Shown: piece by piece, positions 24,348 through 31,305 of the stretch
Position numbering within the stretch: position 1 is the first letter of the stretch
How the letters are laid out: each line of letters begins with the position of its first letter
NCBI GenBank assembly: GCA_035604455.1
Contig: DATNIM010000044.1
Location: 1-35,007 of the forward strand
Origin: AG25 sp035604455
Lineage (GTDB): Bacteria > Gemmatimonadota > Gemmatimonadetes > Gemmatimonadales > GWC2-71-9
Direction of reading: 5' to 3'
Length of the DNA: 35,007 nt
The notes under the pieces: generated by a model
Seen by the model: only the letters and a program-made list of their open reading frames with translations
Database searches by the model: none
Told to the model about the DNA's origin: nothing
Translations under genes and position numbers: made by a program

Positions 24348-25321
24348 GGGACGGCGACGGCCTCGAGGATCTTCCCCACCACGCGATCGGCGTCGACGTC
24401 TTCCGCCTCGGCCTCGAAGGTGAGGAGCACCCGGTGACGCAGCACGTCAAACGCGATCGCTTTCACGTCCTCCGGCACCACGTACGCGCGGCCCCGCAGG
24501 TAGGCGTGCGCACGGGCCGCCTGGGCCAGATAAATCGACGCCCGCGGCGAAGCGCCGAAGGCGATGAGCGGCTTGAGCTCGGGCAGTCCGACCGCCGCTG
24601 GCTCGCGCGTGCCGCGCACTACATCGACGATGTAGTCCACGACCTTCTGGTCTATGAAGAGCTCGGCGATGGCGCTGCGCGCGGCCAGAACGTCCTCCGC
24701 CTCGGCGATCCGCTGGACCTCGATCGGTCGCCCGGAGGCCATGCGGCTCACGATCTCCTTCTCGGCGTCTCGCGTCGGATAGCCGACCCGCACCTTGAGC
24801 ATGAACCGATCGAGTTGGGCCTCGGGAAGCGGATAGGTGCCCTCGTGCTCGATCGGGTTTTGCGTGGCGAGGACGAGGAATGGCTCACCGAGAAAGAAGG
24901 TCTCGCCCCCGATCGTGACCTGCTTCTCCTGCATGGCCTCGAGCAGCGCCGATTGCACCTTGGCCGGGGCCCGATTGATCTCGTCGGCGAGCACGAGGTT
25001 CGCGAAGAGCGGCCCCTTCTTGGGATAGAACTCCTGGGTGCGCTGGTCGTAGACCATCGTACCCACGACGTCGGCGGGCAGCAGGTCAGGCGTGAACTGG
25101 ATGCGCGAGAACGAGATCCGCAGGCACTCCGCCACGGTCCGGACGGCGAGAGTCTTCGCGAGCCCCGGCACGCCCTCTAGCAGGATGTGGCCGCCCGTGA
25201 GGAGGCCGATGAGCAGCCGCTCGACCATCACTTCCTGGCCGACGACGCGCTTTGCGACCTCGCGACGGAGCGCCTGCGCGAGCGCTGCCTCGGTCGGCGG
25301 GGGCGTCGTTCGAGTGCTCAT
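24344..25321 (-). CDS. moxR: MoxR-family AAA+ ATPase
   Basis: A 325-residue AAA+ ATPase of the MoxR/RavA group, thought to act as a chaperone that matures or remodels vWA-protein complexes. Walker A GVPGLAKT is at 50-57, Walker B LVLADEINRAP with Asp113-Glu114, sensor 1 in LVLATQNPIEHEGTYPLPEAQLDRF, and sensor 2 in FGASPRASIYL. The C-terminal lid ends VPEDVKAIAFDVLRHRVLLTFEAEAE. ATG at 25321 overlaps the stop of the HEAT gene (ATGA), and the stop overlaps DUF58. The moxR-DUF58-bat order is the standard one. Confidence 0.95.
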   Translation of the reverse strand: MSTRTTPPPTEAALAQALRREVAKRVVGQEVMVERLLIGLLTGGHILLEGVPGLAKTLAVRTVAECLRISFSRIQFTPDLLPADVVGTMVYDQRTQEFYPKKGPLFANLVLADEINRAPAKVQSALLEAMQEKQVTIGGETFFLGEPFLVLATQNPIEHEGTYPLPEAQLDRFMLKVRVGYPTRDAEKEIVSRMASGRPIEVQRIAEAEDVLAARSAIAELFIDQKVVDYIVDVVRGTREPAAVGLPELKPLIAFGASPRASIYLAQAARAHAYLRGRAYVVPEDVKAIAFDVLRHRVLLTFEAEAEDVDADRVVGKILEAVAVP

Positions 25322-26787
25322 AGACCCTTAGCCGCTTGGCGCACGGCGGGCTCCTTATCATGTGAGTACGACTGCACGACGGCCTTGGCCGCGGCATCGG
25401 TCAGGTAGGCGAGACCGTCGACCGCGGCGGCCCGGATCTCGACGCTCCGCCGCTTGAGCATCCCGCCGGGCTCGGCGAACCGGCTCAAGACCCCGAGCGC
25501 CTCTGGCGCCTCAATGCGACCGAGCGCCCGCAACAGTTCGGCCTGCACCTCCTCGCTCTCCTCGACCTCGACACGCCGCACCAGCACGGTGGCCGCCGCG
25601 GGATCACCCGCGAGGCCGATCGCGCGCGCCGCCGCGGCCCGGACCCCGGGGGTCTCATCCTTCAGCGCGAGCATCAGGGGCCGCGAGATTTCCCACCCGC
25701 CGATTTCCCCAAGTGCCGTGGCCACCGCGTGCCGCACGCGCGGCGACCCGTGCCGCAGGAAAGGCGTGAGCAAGCCCACCGCCGCCGGCGCGCCGCTCGC
25801 CCCGAGCAGCTCGGCCGCAGCGCTGATCACCGCCGCATCGCTCGCCGCGAGGTGCGGGCCGAGGGAGTCCAAGGCGCGATCCCCGGCGTGCCGCACCACT
25901 GCACGATACGTCTCCCGCTCAGCTGCCGCTGCCGCCTGGTAGGCCGGGAAGATCACGGGCTCCGAGATCTGGAACAGCGCGCCGAGCGCGCCCACGAGGC
26001 TCTCACGCTCGGCCGCCGGCGCTTGCGGCTCCCCGAGCCTGTACACCATCCGCTGAACGAGGGGGAGATCAGCCAGCGCCCGAGCCGCCGCGTCGATCGC
26101 CCGTGTCGCCTCGGGACCCTGCGCGCCGGCGCGGGCCTGGTCAAGGGCGTGGATCACATCGGCCGCGAGAACCACGTCTTTCCACACCCGGAGCTCCGGG
26201 GCCAGGGCCTCCAGGCGCGCGATGGCGGCCTGCCCGGCGTCGGTCGGTGGTCCCTTGAGTGCCGTCACCGCCCGCTTCACCTCGACGTCGAGCGGCAAGG
26301 CATCGGGCCGGAAGACGCTGCTCGGGCGGGCTCGGGGCTCAGGCGCAGGAGGCACCACAGGCGCCACGGGCGTGGCGGCCGCGACCGCTCGGTGCTCCGT
26401 CGCCCGACCGGTGCCCAGGGCGATCGCTCCGAGCGAGGGATCAGCGGGGGCGGTCGCTCCCCGCGCCACGCCAAACAGCCCCACGATGTGGTCGATCGTC
26501 AACCCGGCGTGGAGTTTCATCGCCCGAAGTCCGCGCGCATAGAGGAGGGTGGCGATCTCGGCGACGTTGTTGTTGCGCGGGACAAGCTGCTGACCTTCCC
26601 AGTGGAAGCCGTGCGCGCCGATTTTCCACTCGACCGTGCCGCCAGCGACGACCGCCGGGATAGCGACGTTCACCTGCCCCAGCGACTCCACCATCGCGGG
26701 ATGCGCGGCGGGATACAGGCGGCTGAGGCGGAACGCGGTGCCGAGGGCACCGAGGAAGCGGTCTACGCCGGGGAGGTCCGCTGGCAT
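25318..26787 (-). CDS. HEAT-repeat protein with a distinct N-terminal domain
   Basis: A 489-residue soluble protein. Residues ~1-110 form a distinct domain (PGVDRFLGALGTAFRLSRLY, TVEWKIGAHGFHWEGQQLVP, AEIATLLYARGLRAMKLHAG). A Pro/Ala-rich linker comes next (about 125-160), then helical HEAT-type repeats, clearest in the last 200 residues (VRHAVATALGEIGGWEISRP; VRAAAARAIGLAGDPAAATV; VQAELLRALGRIEAPEALGV; IRAAAVDGLAYLTDAAAKAV). HEAT repeats act as protein-binding scaffolds; no enzyme motif is seen. ATG at 26787 lies 13 bases after the end of the pseudouridine synthase gene. Coupling to moxR (ATGA overlap) suggests a role with the MoxR/Bat module. Confidence 0.82.
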   Translation of the reverse strand: MPADLPGVDRFLGALGTAFRLSRLYPAAHPAMVESLGQVNVAIPAVVAGGTVEWKIGAHGFHWEGQQLVPRNNNVAEIATLLYARGLRAMKLHAGLTIDHIVGLFGVARGATAPADPSLGAIALGTGRATEHRAVAAATPVAPVVPPAPEPRARPSSVFRPDALPLDVEVKRAVTALKGPPTDAGQAAIARLEALAPELRVWKDVVLAADVIHALDQARAGAQGPEATRAIDAAARALADLPLVQRMVYRLGEPQAPAAERESLVGALGALFQISEPVIFPAYQAAAAAERETYRAVVRHAGDRALDSLGPHLAASDAAVISAAAELLGASGAPAAVGLLTPFLRHGSPRVRHAVATALGEIGGWEISRPLMLALKDETPGVRAAAARAIGLAGDPAAATVLVRRVEVEESEEVQAELLRALGRIEAPEALGVLSRFAEPGGMLKRRSVEIRAAAVDGLAYLTDAAAKAVVQSYSHDKEPAVRQAAKGL

Positions 26788-26800
26788 GGCGGCTGTCAGT

Positions 26801-27535
26801 TCACGAACGACCCCTGAGCGGCCCCGCGCTCTCGAGACGCGAGAGCGCGTCAATTTCGCGCGGCGTGAGCGGCCGGTGAGCGCCCTCGGCTAACCGCCCG
26901 AGCTCGACTGGACCGTAACGCGTGCGGTGGAGAGCGTCGACCTCGAGGCCCACCACGTCTGCGAGGCGACGCACCACACGGTTCCGCCCCTCGACGAGCG
27001 TGAGGTCGACTTCGAGCCCGCCCCTGACCTCGCGCACGCGCGACTCCGTGATGGCCACCGGGCGCCCATCGATGGGCAGTGGTCTCGCGAGCGCCGCGCG
27101 CAGGACGCTCGCCTCAAGGCCGCGGGCGCGCAGTCGGTACGTGCGTGGGACGGCGAACCGCGGGTGCGTGAGCCGGTGAGCCATGCCGCCGTCCGTCGTG
27201 AGCAAGAGGAGCCCGGAAGTCATGAGGTCCAGGCGCCCGACGTAGGTGAGGCCTGGCACCGCGGGAACGAGATCGAACACGGTCGGGCGTCCCGCCTGAT
27301 CTCGGCGGGTGACGACATAGCCCGGGGGCTTGTTAAGGGCGAGCCACACGGCGGGCCCAGCCGCCTCGACGGATCGGCCGTCGAGCGTCACGCGCTGATG
27401 GACGTCGACCTGCATCCCGATCGTGGCCAGGGCGCCGTCGACCCGCACGCGCCCCGCTCGGATCAGGGTCTCAGCCTTGCGACGGGACGTCACGCCTGCG
27501 CGCGCCAACGCGCGCTGCAAGCGCATGCGGGTCAT
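26801..27535 (-). CDS. RsuA/RluB-family 16S/23S rRNA pseudouridine synthase
   Basis: Converts a specific uridine in ribosomal RNA to pseudouridine. The 244-residue protein has an N-terminal S4 RNA-binding domain (MRLQRALARAGVTSRRKAE..., RVRVDG), then the catalytic domain with ALNKPPGYVVT, motif II GRLDLMTSGLLLLT with catalytic Asp103, YRLRARG and the ending EGRNRVVRRLADVVG plus LHRTRYGPV. These features fit RluB/RsuA (not RluA or TruB); RluB acts on 23S and RsuA on 16S, and I cannot separate them with certainty. Position after scpA-scpB is the usual arrangement for rluB. ATG overlaps the scpB stop. Confidence 0.92.
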   Translation of the reverse strand: MTRMRLQRALARAGVTSRRKAETLIRAGRVRVDGALATIGMQVDVHQRVTLDGRSVEAAGPAVWLALNKPPGYVVTRRDQAGRPTVFDLVPAVPGLTYVGRLDLMTSGLLLLTTDGGMAHRLTHPRFAVPRTYRLRARGLEASVLRAALARPLPIDGRPVAITESRVREVRGGLEVDLTLVEGRNRVVRRLADVVGLEVDALHRTRYGPVELGRLAEGAHRPLTPREIDALSRLESAGPLRGRS

Positions 27536-28080
27536 GAGGACTCGGCGGGCGCCGGAGGTCTCAGGGCTACCGACAGCTCGTCGAGGCGCGGCAGGCTATC
27601 CAAGTCGGCTAACCCGAGAATATCGAGGAATTGCGGAGTCGTCCCGTAGAGCAGCGGCCGCCCCAACCCGTCGCCGCGCGACACGACCTCGAGGAGCCCG
27701 CGCTCGAGCAGCTTGTCGAGCACGGCGCCCGAGTCGACGCCGCGAATCTCTTCCACCTCAAGGCGTCCGACCGGCTGGCGATAGGCGACGATGGCGAGCG
27801 TCTCGAGCGCGGCGGGCGAGAGGCGGCGGGTGCGCTGCGCGACCTGAGCCCGCTCGATGGCGTCGATGTATTCGCGGCGCGTGACGAACTGCCAGCCGTG
27901 GGCCAGCTGGACCAGCTCGACCCCGTGGCTCTCGTTCCGGTAGGTGTCCGCGATCTCGTCGATCGCCGCGCGGATCGCGGCCTCCGTGAGGCCGGGCTCG
28001 AGCAGCAGGAGGTCATCGGCCGTAAGCGGCCGCGACGCGGCGAACAACGCCGCTTCAACGAGCTTCGCGAGTGGATTCAC
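27532..28080 (-). CDS. scpB: Segregation and condensation protein B
   Basis: A kite subunit of the bacterial SMC-ScpAB condensin. The 182-residue protein has two winged-helix domains: VNPLAKLVEAALFAASRPLT...LLLEPGLTEAAIRAAID at the N-terminus, and RLSPAALETLAIVAYRQPVGRLEVEEIRGVDSG followed by LLERGLLE and PLLYGTTPQFLDILGL. These are the strongest ScpB signatures. GTG at 28080 lies 26 bases inside the 3' end of scpA, an unusually long overlap that suggests tight coupling of the two partner proteins. Confidence 0.95.
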   Translation of the reverse strand: MNPLAKLVEAALFAASRPLTADDLLLLEPGLTEAAIRAAIDEIADTYRNESHGVELVQLAHGWQFVTRREYIDAIERAQVAQRTRRLSPAALETLAIVAYRQPVGRLEVEEIRGVDSGAVLDKLLERGLLEVVSRGDGLGRPLLYGTTPQFLDILGLADLDSLPRLDELSVALRPPAPAESS

Positions 28081-28783
28081 GGCGGATGAGGATGGGGGCA
28101 AAGGGGGCCGCCTGGCCGAGGCGCAGCGTGCCCCGGCGGGCGAGCTCGAGCAGGGCGATGAAGAGTGACAAGACTTGGACGAGGCCCGGCTCGTCCCCCA
28201 AGGCGTCGCGCCAGCTGAATTCATCGCGCTCGTCGAGGAGCGCCTGGACGCGGGCGATGGCGCCCTCGACGTCGAGCGGCCGGGGGACGACGCGGTGCAA
28301 CGCGGGCTCCGGGATCAACGCGATCACGTGCTCCGCCGCGGCCAGCAGATCATTCAAGTCGAGCACGAGCTGCGGGGGTGGGGCGGCGGGCGGCTCAGGC
28401 GCGAAGCCCCGCGGTAGCTGCTCGGCCCGTCGCGCCGCCGCCGCCGCGAGCCAGTCGACCAGCTCTCGGATCTGCTGGTATTCGAGGAGTCGCCGGACGA
28501 GGTCCGAGCGCGGGTCCTCCCACTCGTCGCCGTCCCAGTGACGTGGCAACAGCATCTGGACCTTGATGCGCAGCAGTCGCGCCGCCATCTCCAGATAGTC
28601 AGCGGCCTGGTTGAGCCCGAGCTCAGCGATCACGGCAAGGAACTGATCGGCGATCTTCGCGATCGGGAGGTCGGTGATGTCGAGTTCGTCCTCCCGGATG
28701 AGGTGCAGCAGGAGGTCGAGCGGGCCCGAGAACTGTTCGAGCTCGACGACGAACCCGGGCGCGGGCTGTGCGGAGACGGTCAT
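28055..28783 (-). CDS. scpA: Segregation and condensation protein A
   Basis: The kleisin subunit that bridges SMC heads and binds ScpB. The 242-residue protein has the N-terminal signature FSGPLDLLLHLIREDELDI followed by LPIAKIADQFLAVI and DYLEMAARLLRIKVQMLLP. A Pro/Ala-rich linker and the C-terminal winged helix (RDEFSWRDALGD...VQVLSLFIALLELARRGTLRL) complete it. ATG at 28783 overlaps the stop of the site-2 protease gene (ATGA). Longer in-frame reading upstream is low-complexity and lies over the protease gene. Confidence 0.95.
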   Translation of the reverse strand: MTVSAQPAPGFVVELEQFSGPLDLLLHLIREDELDITDLPIAKIADQFLAVIAELGLNQAADYLEMAARLLRIKVQMLLPRHWDGDEWEDPRSDLVRRLLEYQQIRELVDWLAAAAARRAEQLPRGFAPEPPAAPPPQLVLDLNDLLAAAEHVIALIPEPALHRVVPRPLDVEGAIARVQALLDERDEFSWRDALGDEPGLVQVLSLFIALLELARRGTLRLGQAAPFAPILIRRESTREAR

Positions 28784-29445
28784 CGGGGGAACGCGCTCTG
28801 GGAAACGGCCAGGCCGCCGACCGCCGCGAGCGCCGCGCGGAGTAGTTGCCGCGCGGGCCAGAGGAGCACATCGACGGACCCGGGCCACAGCCAGACGAGC
28901 AAGAGAATCGGCAGGAATCCCAGTCGCTGCAGCCGGCGGTAGGTGGCCCCTGCCTTGGCTGGCAGCAAGTGATAGAACACGTGACTCCCGTCCAAGGGCG
29001 GCACCGGAATGAGATTGAAGAAGGCGAGCACCAGGTTCAGGAACATGCCGTAGAAGCACATGCGCTGCAGAATGGCCGCCGTGCTCGTGAGCCCCGACCA
29101 CACGGAACCCACGAGCCCCACCAGTGCGAACACCCCCGCGCACATCACATAGAGAGCGAGGTTCGCCCCGATCCCCGCGAGCGAGACGATGATGTCGCCC
29201 CGACGATAGTTGCGGTACAACCGGGGGTTCACGGGCACGGGCTTCGCCGACCCGAACAGGAACCCCGCATGCGAGACGTAGAGCAGGACGGGCACGAGCA
29301 CCGTCATGACGGGGTCAATGTGTTTCAGGGGGTTCAAGGTCAGGCGCCCGAGGGAGTAGGCCGTGTCGTCCCCCTGGCGGTAGGCAGCTTCAGCGTGCGC
29401 GTATTCGTGGGCCACGACCGAGAAGAGCAGCACCGGGGCCCACAC
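28780..29445 (-). CDS. Site-2 protease family membrane metalloprotease (M50)
   Basis: A membrane-embedded zinc protease of the short M50 family, often found before scpA. Motifs are HEYAH (zinc and catalytic Glu), SLGRLTLNPLKHIDP and NLIPVPPLDGSH with the third zinc ligand Asp; five or so membrane helices follow the usual order. Substrate unknown. An in-frame TTG at 29520 would give 246 residues, but a promoter (29491-29520) occupies that segment. The first codons would then be untranscribed, so I use GTG at 29445 (221 residues), which begins just before WAPVLLFSVVAHEYAH. Start uncertain; the stop overlaps scpA. Confidence 0.85.
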   Translation of the reverse strand: MWAPVLLFSVVAHEYAHAEAAYRQGDDTAYSLGRLTLNPLKHIDPVMTVLVPVLLYVSHAGFLFGSAKPVPVNPRLYRNYRRGDIIVSLAGIGANLALYVMCAGVFALVGLVGSVWSGLTSTAAILQRMCFYGMFLNLVLAFFNLIPVPPLDGSHVFYHLLPAKAGATYRRLQRLGFLPILLLVWLWPGSVDVLLWPARQLLRAALAAVGGLAVSQSAFPR

Positions 29446-29490
29446 GAGGAACTCAAACGAGATAGAGCACTCGAGGGTCGGTAATGGCCT

Positions 29491-29520
29491 AAGATAATGA
29501 ACCAAGCGGGCCACGGTCAA
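29491..29520 (-). promoter_or_regulatory. Promoter of the long scpAB-bat-mutL array
   Basis: Minus-strand TTGACC (29515-29520), 18 bases, TATCTT (29491-29496). Transcription should begin near 29484, downstream of the TTG that would otherwise start the site-2 protease. It diverges from the rpsT promoter, with the two -35 boxes 12 bases apart. No other clear promoter is seen before 10.7 kb. Confidence 0.6.
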
Positions 29521-29532
29521 CGCGGTAGCGCC

Positions 29533-29561
29533 TTGACCGGTCTGGACTTACCCTCTAAGTT
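29533..29561 (+). promoter_or_regulatory. rpsT promoter
   Basis: TTGACC (29533-29538), 17 bases, TAAGTT (29556-29561). The expected transcript start is near 29568, leaving a leader of only about 16 bases that is almost filled by the Shine-Dalgarno (29573-29579). Confidence 0.6.
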
Positions 29562-29572
29562 CCGCCGCTTAC

Positions 29573-29579
29573 AAGGAGG
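29573..29579 (+). promoter_or_regulatory. Shine-Dalgarno that fixes the rpsT start
   Basis: AAGGAGG, a perfect anti-16S match, ends 4 bases before CTG at 29584. No ATG, GTG or TTG in the right frame lies at a suitable distance, so this site selects a CTG start. Confidence 0.75.
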
Positions 29580-29583
29580 CCAC

Positions 29584-29847
29584 CTGCCCCGAATTCAGTC
29601 GGCGAAGAAGGCAATGCGGCAAGCCATCAGTCGCAACGCGCGCAACCGCGCCCAGCGGTCTGCGCTCCGCACCGCGGTGAAGCACGTGCGTGAAGCGACG
29701 GCCGCAGGAGCGGCCGAGGCGTATGCCGCGGCTGTCGTGTTATTGGACCGCGCTGCCCGCAAGCGGCTCATCCATCCCAACAACGCGGCGCGCCACAAGT
29801 CCCGCCTCGCGGCGCACGTGCGGAAGCTCGTTTCGGCGAAAGTCTAA
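29584..29847 (+). CDS. rpsT: Ribosomal protein S20, apparent CTG start
   Basis: A small 30S subunit protein that binds 16S rRNA early in assembly. From CTG the product is 87 residues, the normal length for S20, and begins MPRIQSAKKAMRQ, matching the usual MPxIKSAKKR opening. The rest is Arg/Lys/Ala-rich helical (NARNRAQRSALRTAVKHVR) with the typical end KRLIHPNNAARHKSRLA. An upstream ATG (29497) or TTG (29533) would add 29 or 17 unconserved residues, and both are upstream of the predicted transcript start. The stop overlaps the stop of the convergent zinc-ribbon gene. Confidence 0.93.
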   Translation: MPRIQSAKKAMRQAISRNARNRAQRSALRTAVKHVREATAAGAAEAYAAAVVLLDRAARKRLIHPNNAARHKSRLAAHVRKLVSAKV

Positions 29848-30659
29848 AGCGCGGCGAGTTCCGCGCCGCACTGCTCGCAGTACCACTCCGTCGGCAAGTT
29901 CATCGTACCACAGTCGCGGCATTTGAGGGTTCGCCGGTCTTCCGGCTCGGGCGGCGTCGCACTGGCCGGACTCGCGGCCGTGCGCCCCTGCGCCTCCGGA
30001 ATGACGGGCTGAAACTGCGCACCGCTCGCCCGCTTGGGCGACGGGGCCGCCCCCTTCTCGTCTTCCGTCACGGATTTGATGAAGGCGAGCTCGTCCAAGT
30101 GCGCCGGAGCGGGCGCCGGACGCGGCGGGGATTTAGGGACCGCGGGAGGGACCGGAGCAGGAGCAGGCGCCGGTGCCGGTGGCGCTGCCGGTTCCCGCGC
30201 CGCAGGCCGCGGGGCGGGTCGGGGGCTCGCCCGGACGATTGAGACGAGCTCCTCGAGTTTCGCGATGTCTGCGTCGACCGCTTGCAGCTCTTCGCGCACG
30301 ACGACGAGCTCGGCCAGGACATCCTTGTGGACCTGGCTCCATTGAGCGTCATCGTACTCGCCCACGGCGTGGCGTAGCTCCGCTTCAGAGAGCCGCTCGG
30401 ACGCGTGCGTCTCCTTTTGCTGCAACTCCATGCGCGCGTGCTGCCTGAGCTCCATCGTCTGGCGGGCGCTGTCGGCGTGGGCCTTGAGCTCCTCGGTCAC
30501 GGCCTTGAGCCGCGCCTCGTAGTCGGCTTTCACGCGCGTGCGCACGGCCTCGGGCGTCGCGTCCTCGGCGGCGCCGAGGCGCGTGATCCATGCCTCATAT
30601 TGCCGCCGTTCATCGAGCAGGCGCTGAATAATCGTGGTGCTCTTCGACGTTCTAGCCAT
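29844..30659 (-). CDS. Coiled-coil protein with C-terminal zinc ribbon
   Basis: A 271-residue soluble protein of unknown function. Residues ~5-145 are charged and helical with heptad-like spacing (TTIIQRLLDERRQYEAWITR, LKAVTEELKAHADSARQTME, ELVVVREELQAVDADIAKLE), predicted coiled coil. Residues ~150-240 are a Pro/Ala-rich disordered linker. The C-terminus is a four-Cys zinc ribbon: KCRDCGTMNLPTEWYCEQCG. Such ribbons may bind protein or nucleic acid. ATG at 30659 overlaps the end of the aldolase-like gene by 8 bases, so it is the last gene of the pyr operon. Confidence 0.78.
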   Translation of the reverse strand: MARTSKSTTIIQRLLDERRQYEAWITRLGAAEDATPEAVRTRVKADYEARLKAVTEELKAHADSARQTMELRQHARMELQQKETHASERLSEAELRHAVGEYDDAQWSQVHKDVLAELVVVREELQAVDADIAKLEELVSIVRASPRPAPRPAAREPAAPPAPAPAPAPVPPAVPKSPPRPAPAPAHLDELAFIKSVTEDEKGAAPSPKRASGAQFQPVIPEAQGRTAASPASATPPEPEDRRTLKCRDCGTMNLPTEWYCEQCGAELAAL

Positions 30660-31305
30660 TCGACTCCCGACGCCCCCACGCCTTCCGCTGGGCCTCGAGG
30701 CGGGCGATCGCCTCGCTCCCAAGCTCGCTCACCTTCCCGAGCATCCGCGCCACGAGCAGAATCCGGGCCGCATGCTCCAGGCTCTCCATGCGAATCCAGG
30801 CCGCCTCGATCGTGGACCCCATGGTCACAGCGCCATGATTCGCGAGGAGGAACGCGTCGTGCTCACCGAGGTAGGGCTCAACGCGGTCCCCGAGCTCAGG
30901 GGTCCCCGGCGTGCCGTAGGGCACGAGCGGCACCGGTCCGACAAGGACGACTAGTTCGGGTAACACAAATCTATCCAATCCGGCTCCCGCGACGGCAAAT
31001 CCCGTCGCCACCGGAGGATGGGCATGGACCACCGCGCCCACATCGGGTCGGTGGCGGAGGATCCGCAGGTGTAAGTCCAACTCGCTGGTTGGCTTGCGGC
31101 GCCCACGCCGACGCCGCCCTGCAAGGTCGACCTCGACCATATCGCCCGGGGTCACCTGGGCCTTGATGAGCCCGCTCGGTGTCACGAGCGCTCGCGTCGC
31201 CGACAGGCGCACGGAGAGGTTGCCGTCTTGTCCCGCGATCAGCCCGCGTTCGGCGAGCTGCCGGCAGCAGCGAGCCATCTGGCGGGCCGCGTCCCGCGCG
31301 TTCAC
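30652..31305 (-). CDS. Class II aldolase/adducin family protein
   Basis: A 217-residue zinc-dependent aldolase or epimerase relative, of the L-fuculose-phosphate aldolase type. Key residues are GNLSVR (phosphate loop, 28-33), TPSG (42-45), Glu75 in TSELDLH, zinc ligands His94 and His96 in VVHAHPP, and His157 in LLANHGAVTMG. A Lys/Arg-rich insert (AGRRRRGRRKP, about 62-72) precedes the catalytic Glu. Substrate cannot be told; fuculose-, rhamnulose- or methylthioribulose-phosphate enzymes share this pattern. GTG at 31305 overlaps the pyrC stop, which is an unexpected partner for pyrimidine genes. Confidence 0.85.
   Translation of the reverse strand: MNARDAARQMARCCRQLAERGLIAGQDGNLSVRLSATRALVTPSGLIKAQVTPGDMVEVDLAGRRRRGRRKPTSELDLHLRILRHRPDVGAVVHAHPPVATGFAVAGAGLDRFVLPELVVLVGPVPLVPYGTPGTPELGDRVEPYLGEHDAFLLANHGAVTMGSTIEAAWIRMESLEHAARILLVARMLGKVSELGSEAIARLEAQRKAWGRRESNG

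Noticed and set aside
29497..29583. ATG at 29497 or TTG at 29533 as the start of rpsT
   Set aside because: Both lie before the predicted transcript start, add residues unlike any S20, and lack the Shine-Dalgarno that sits before the CTG.
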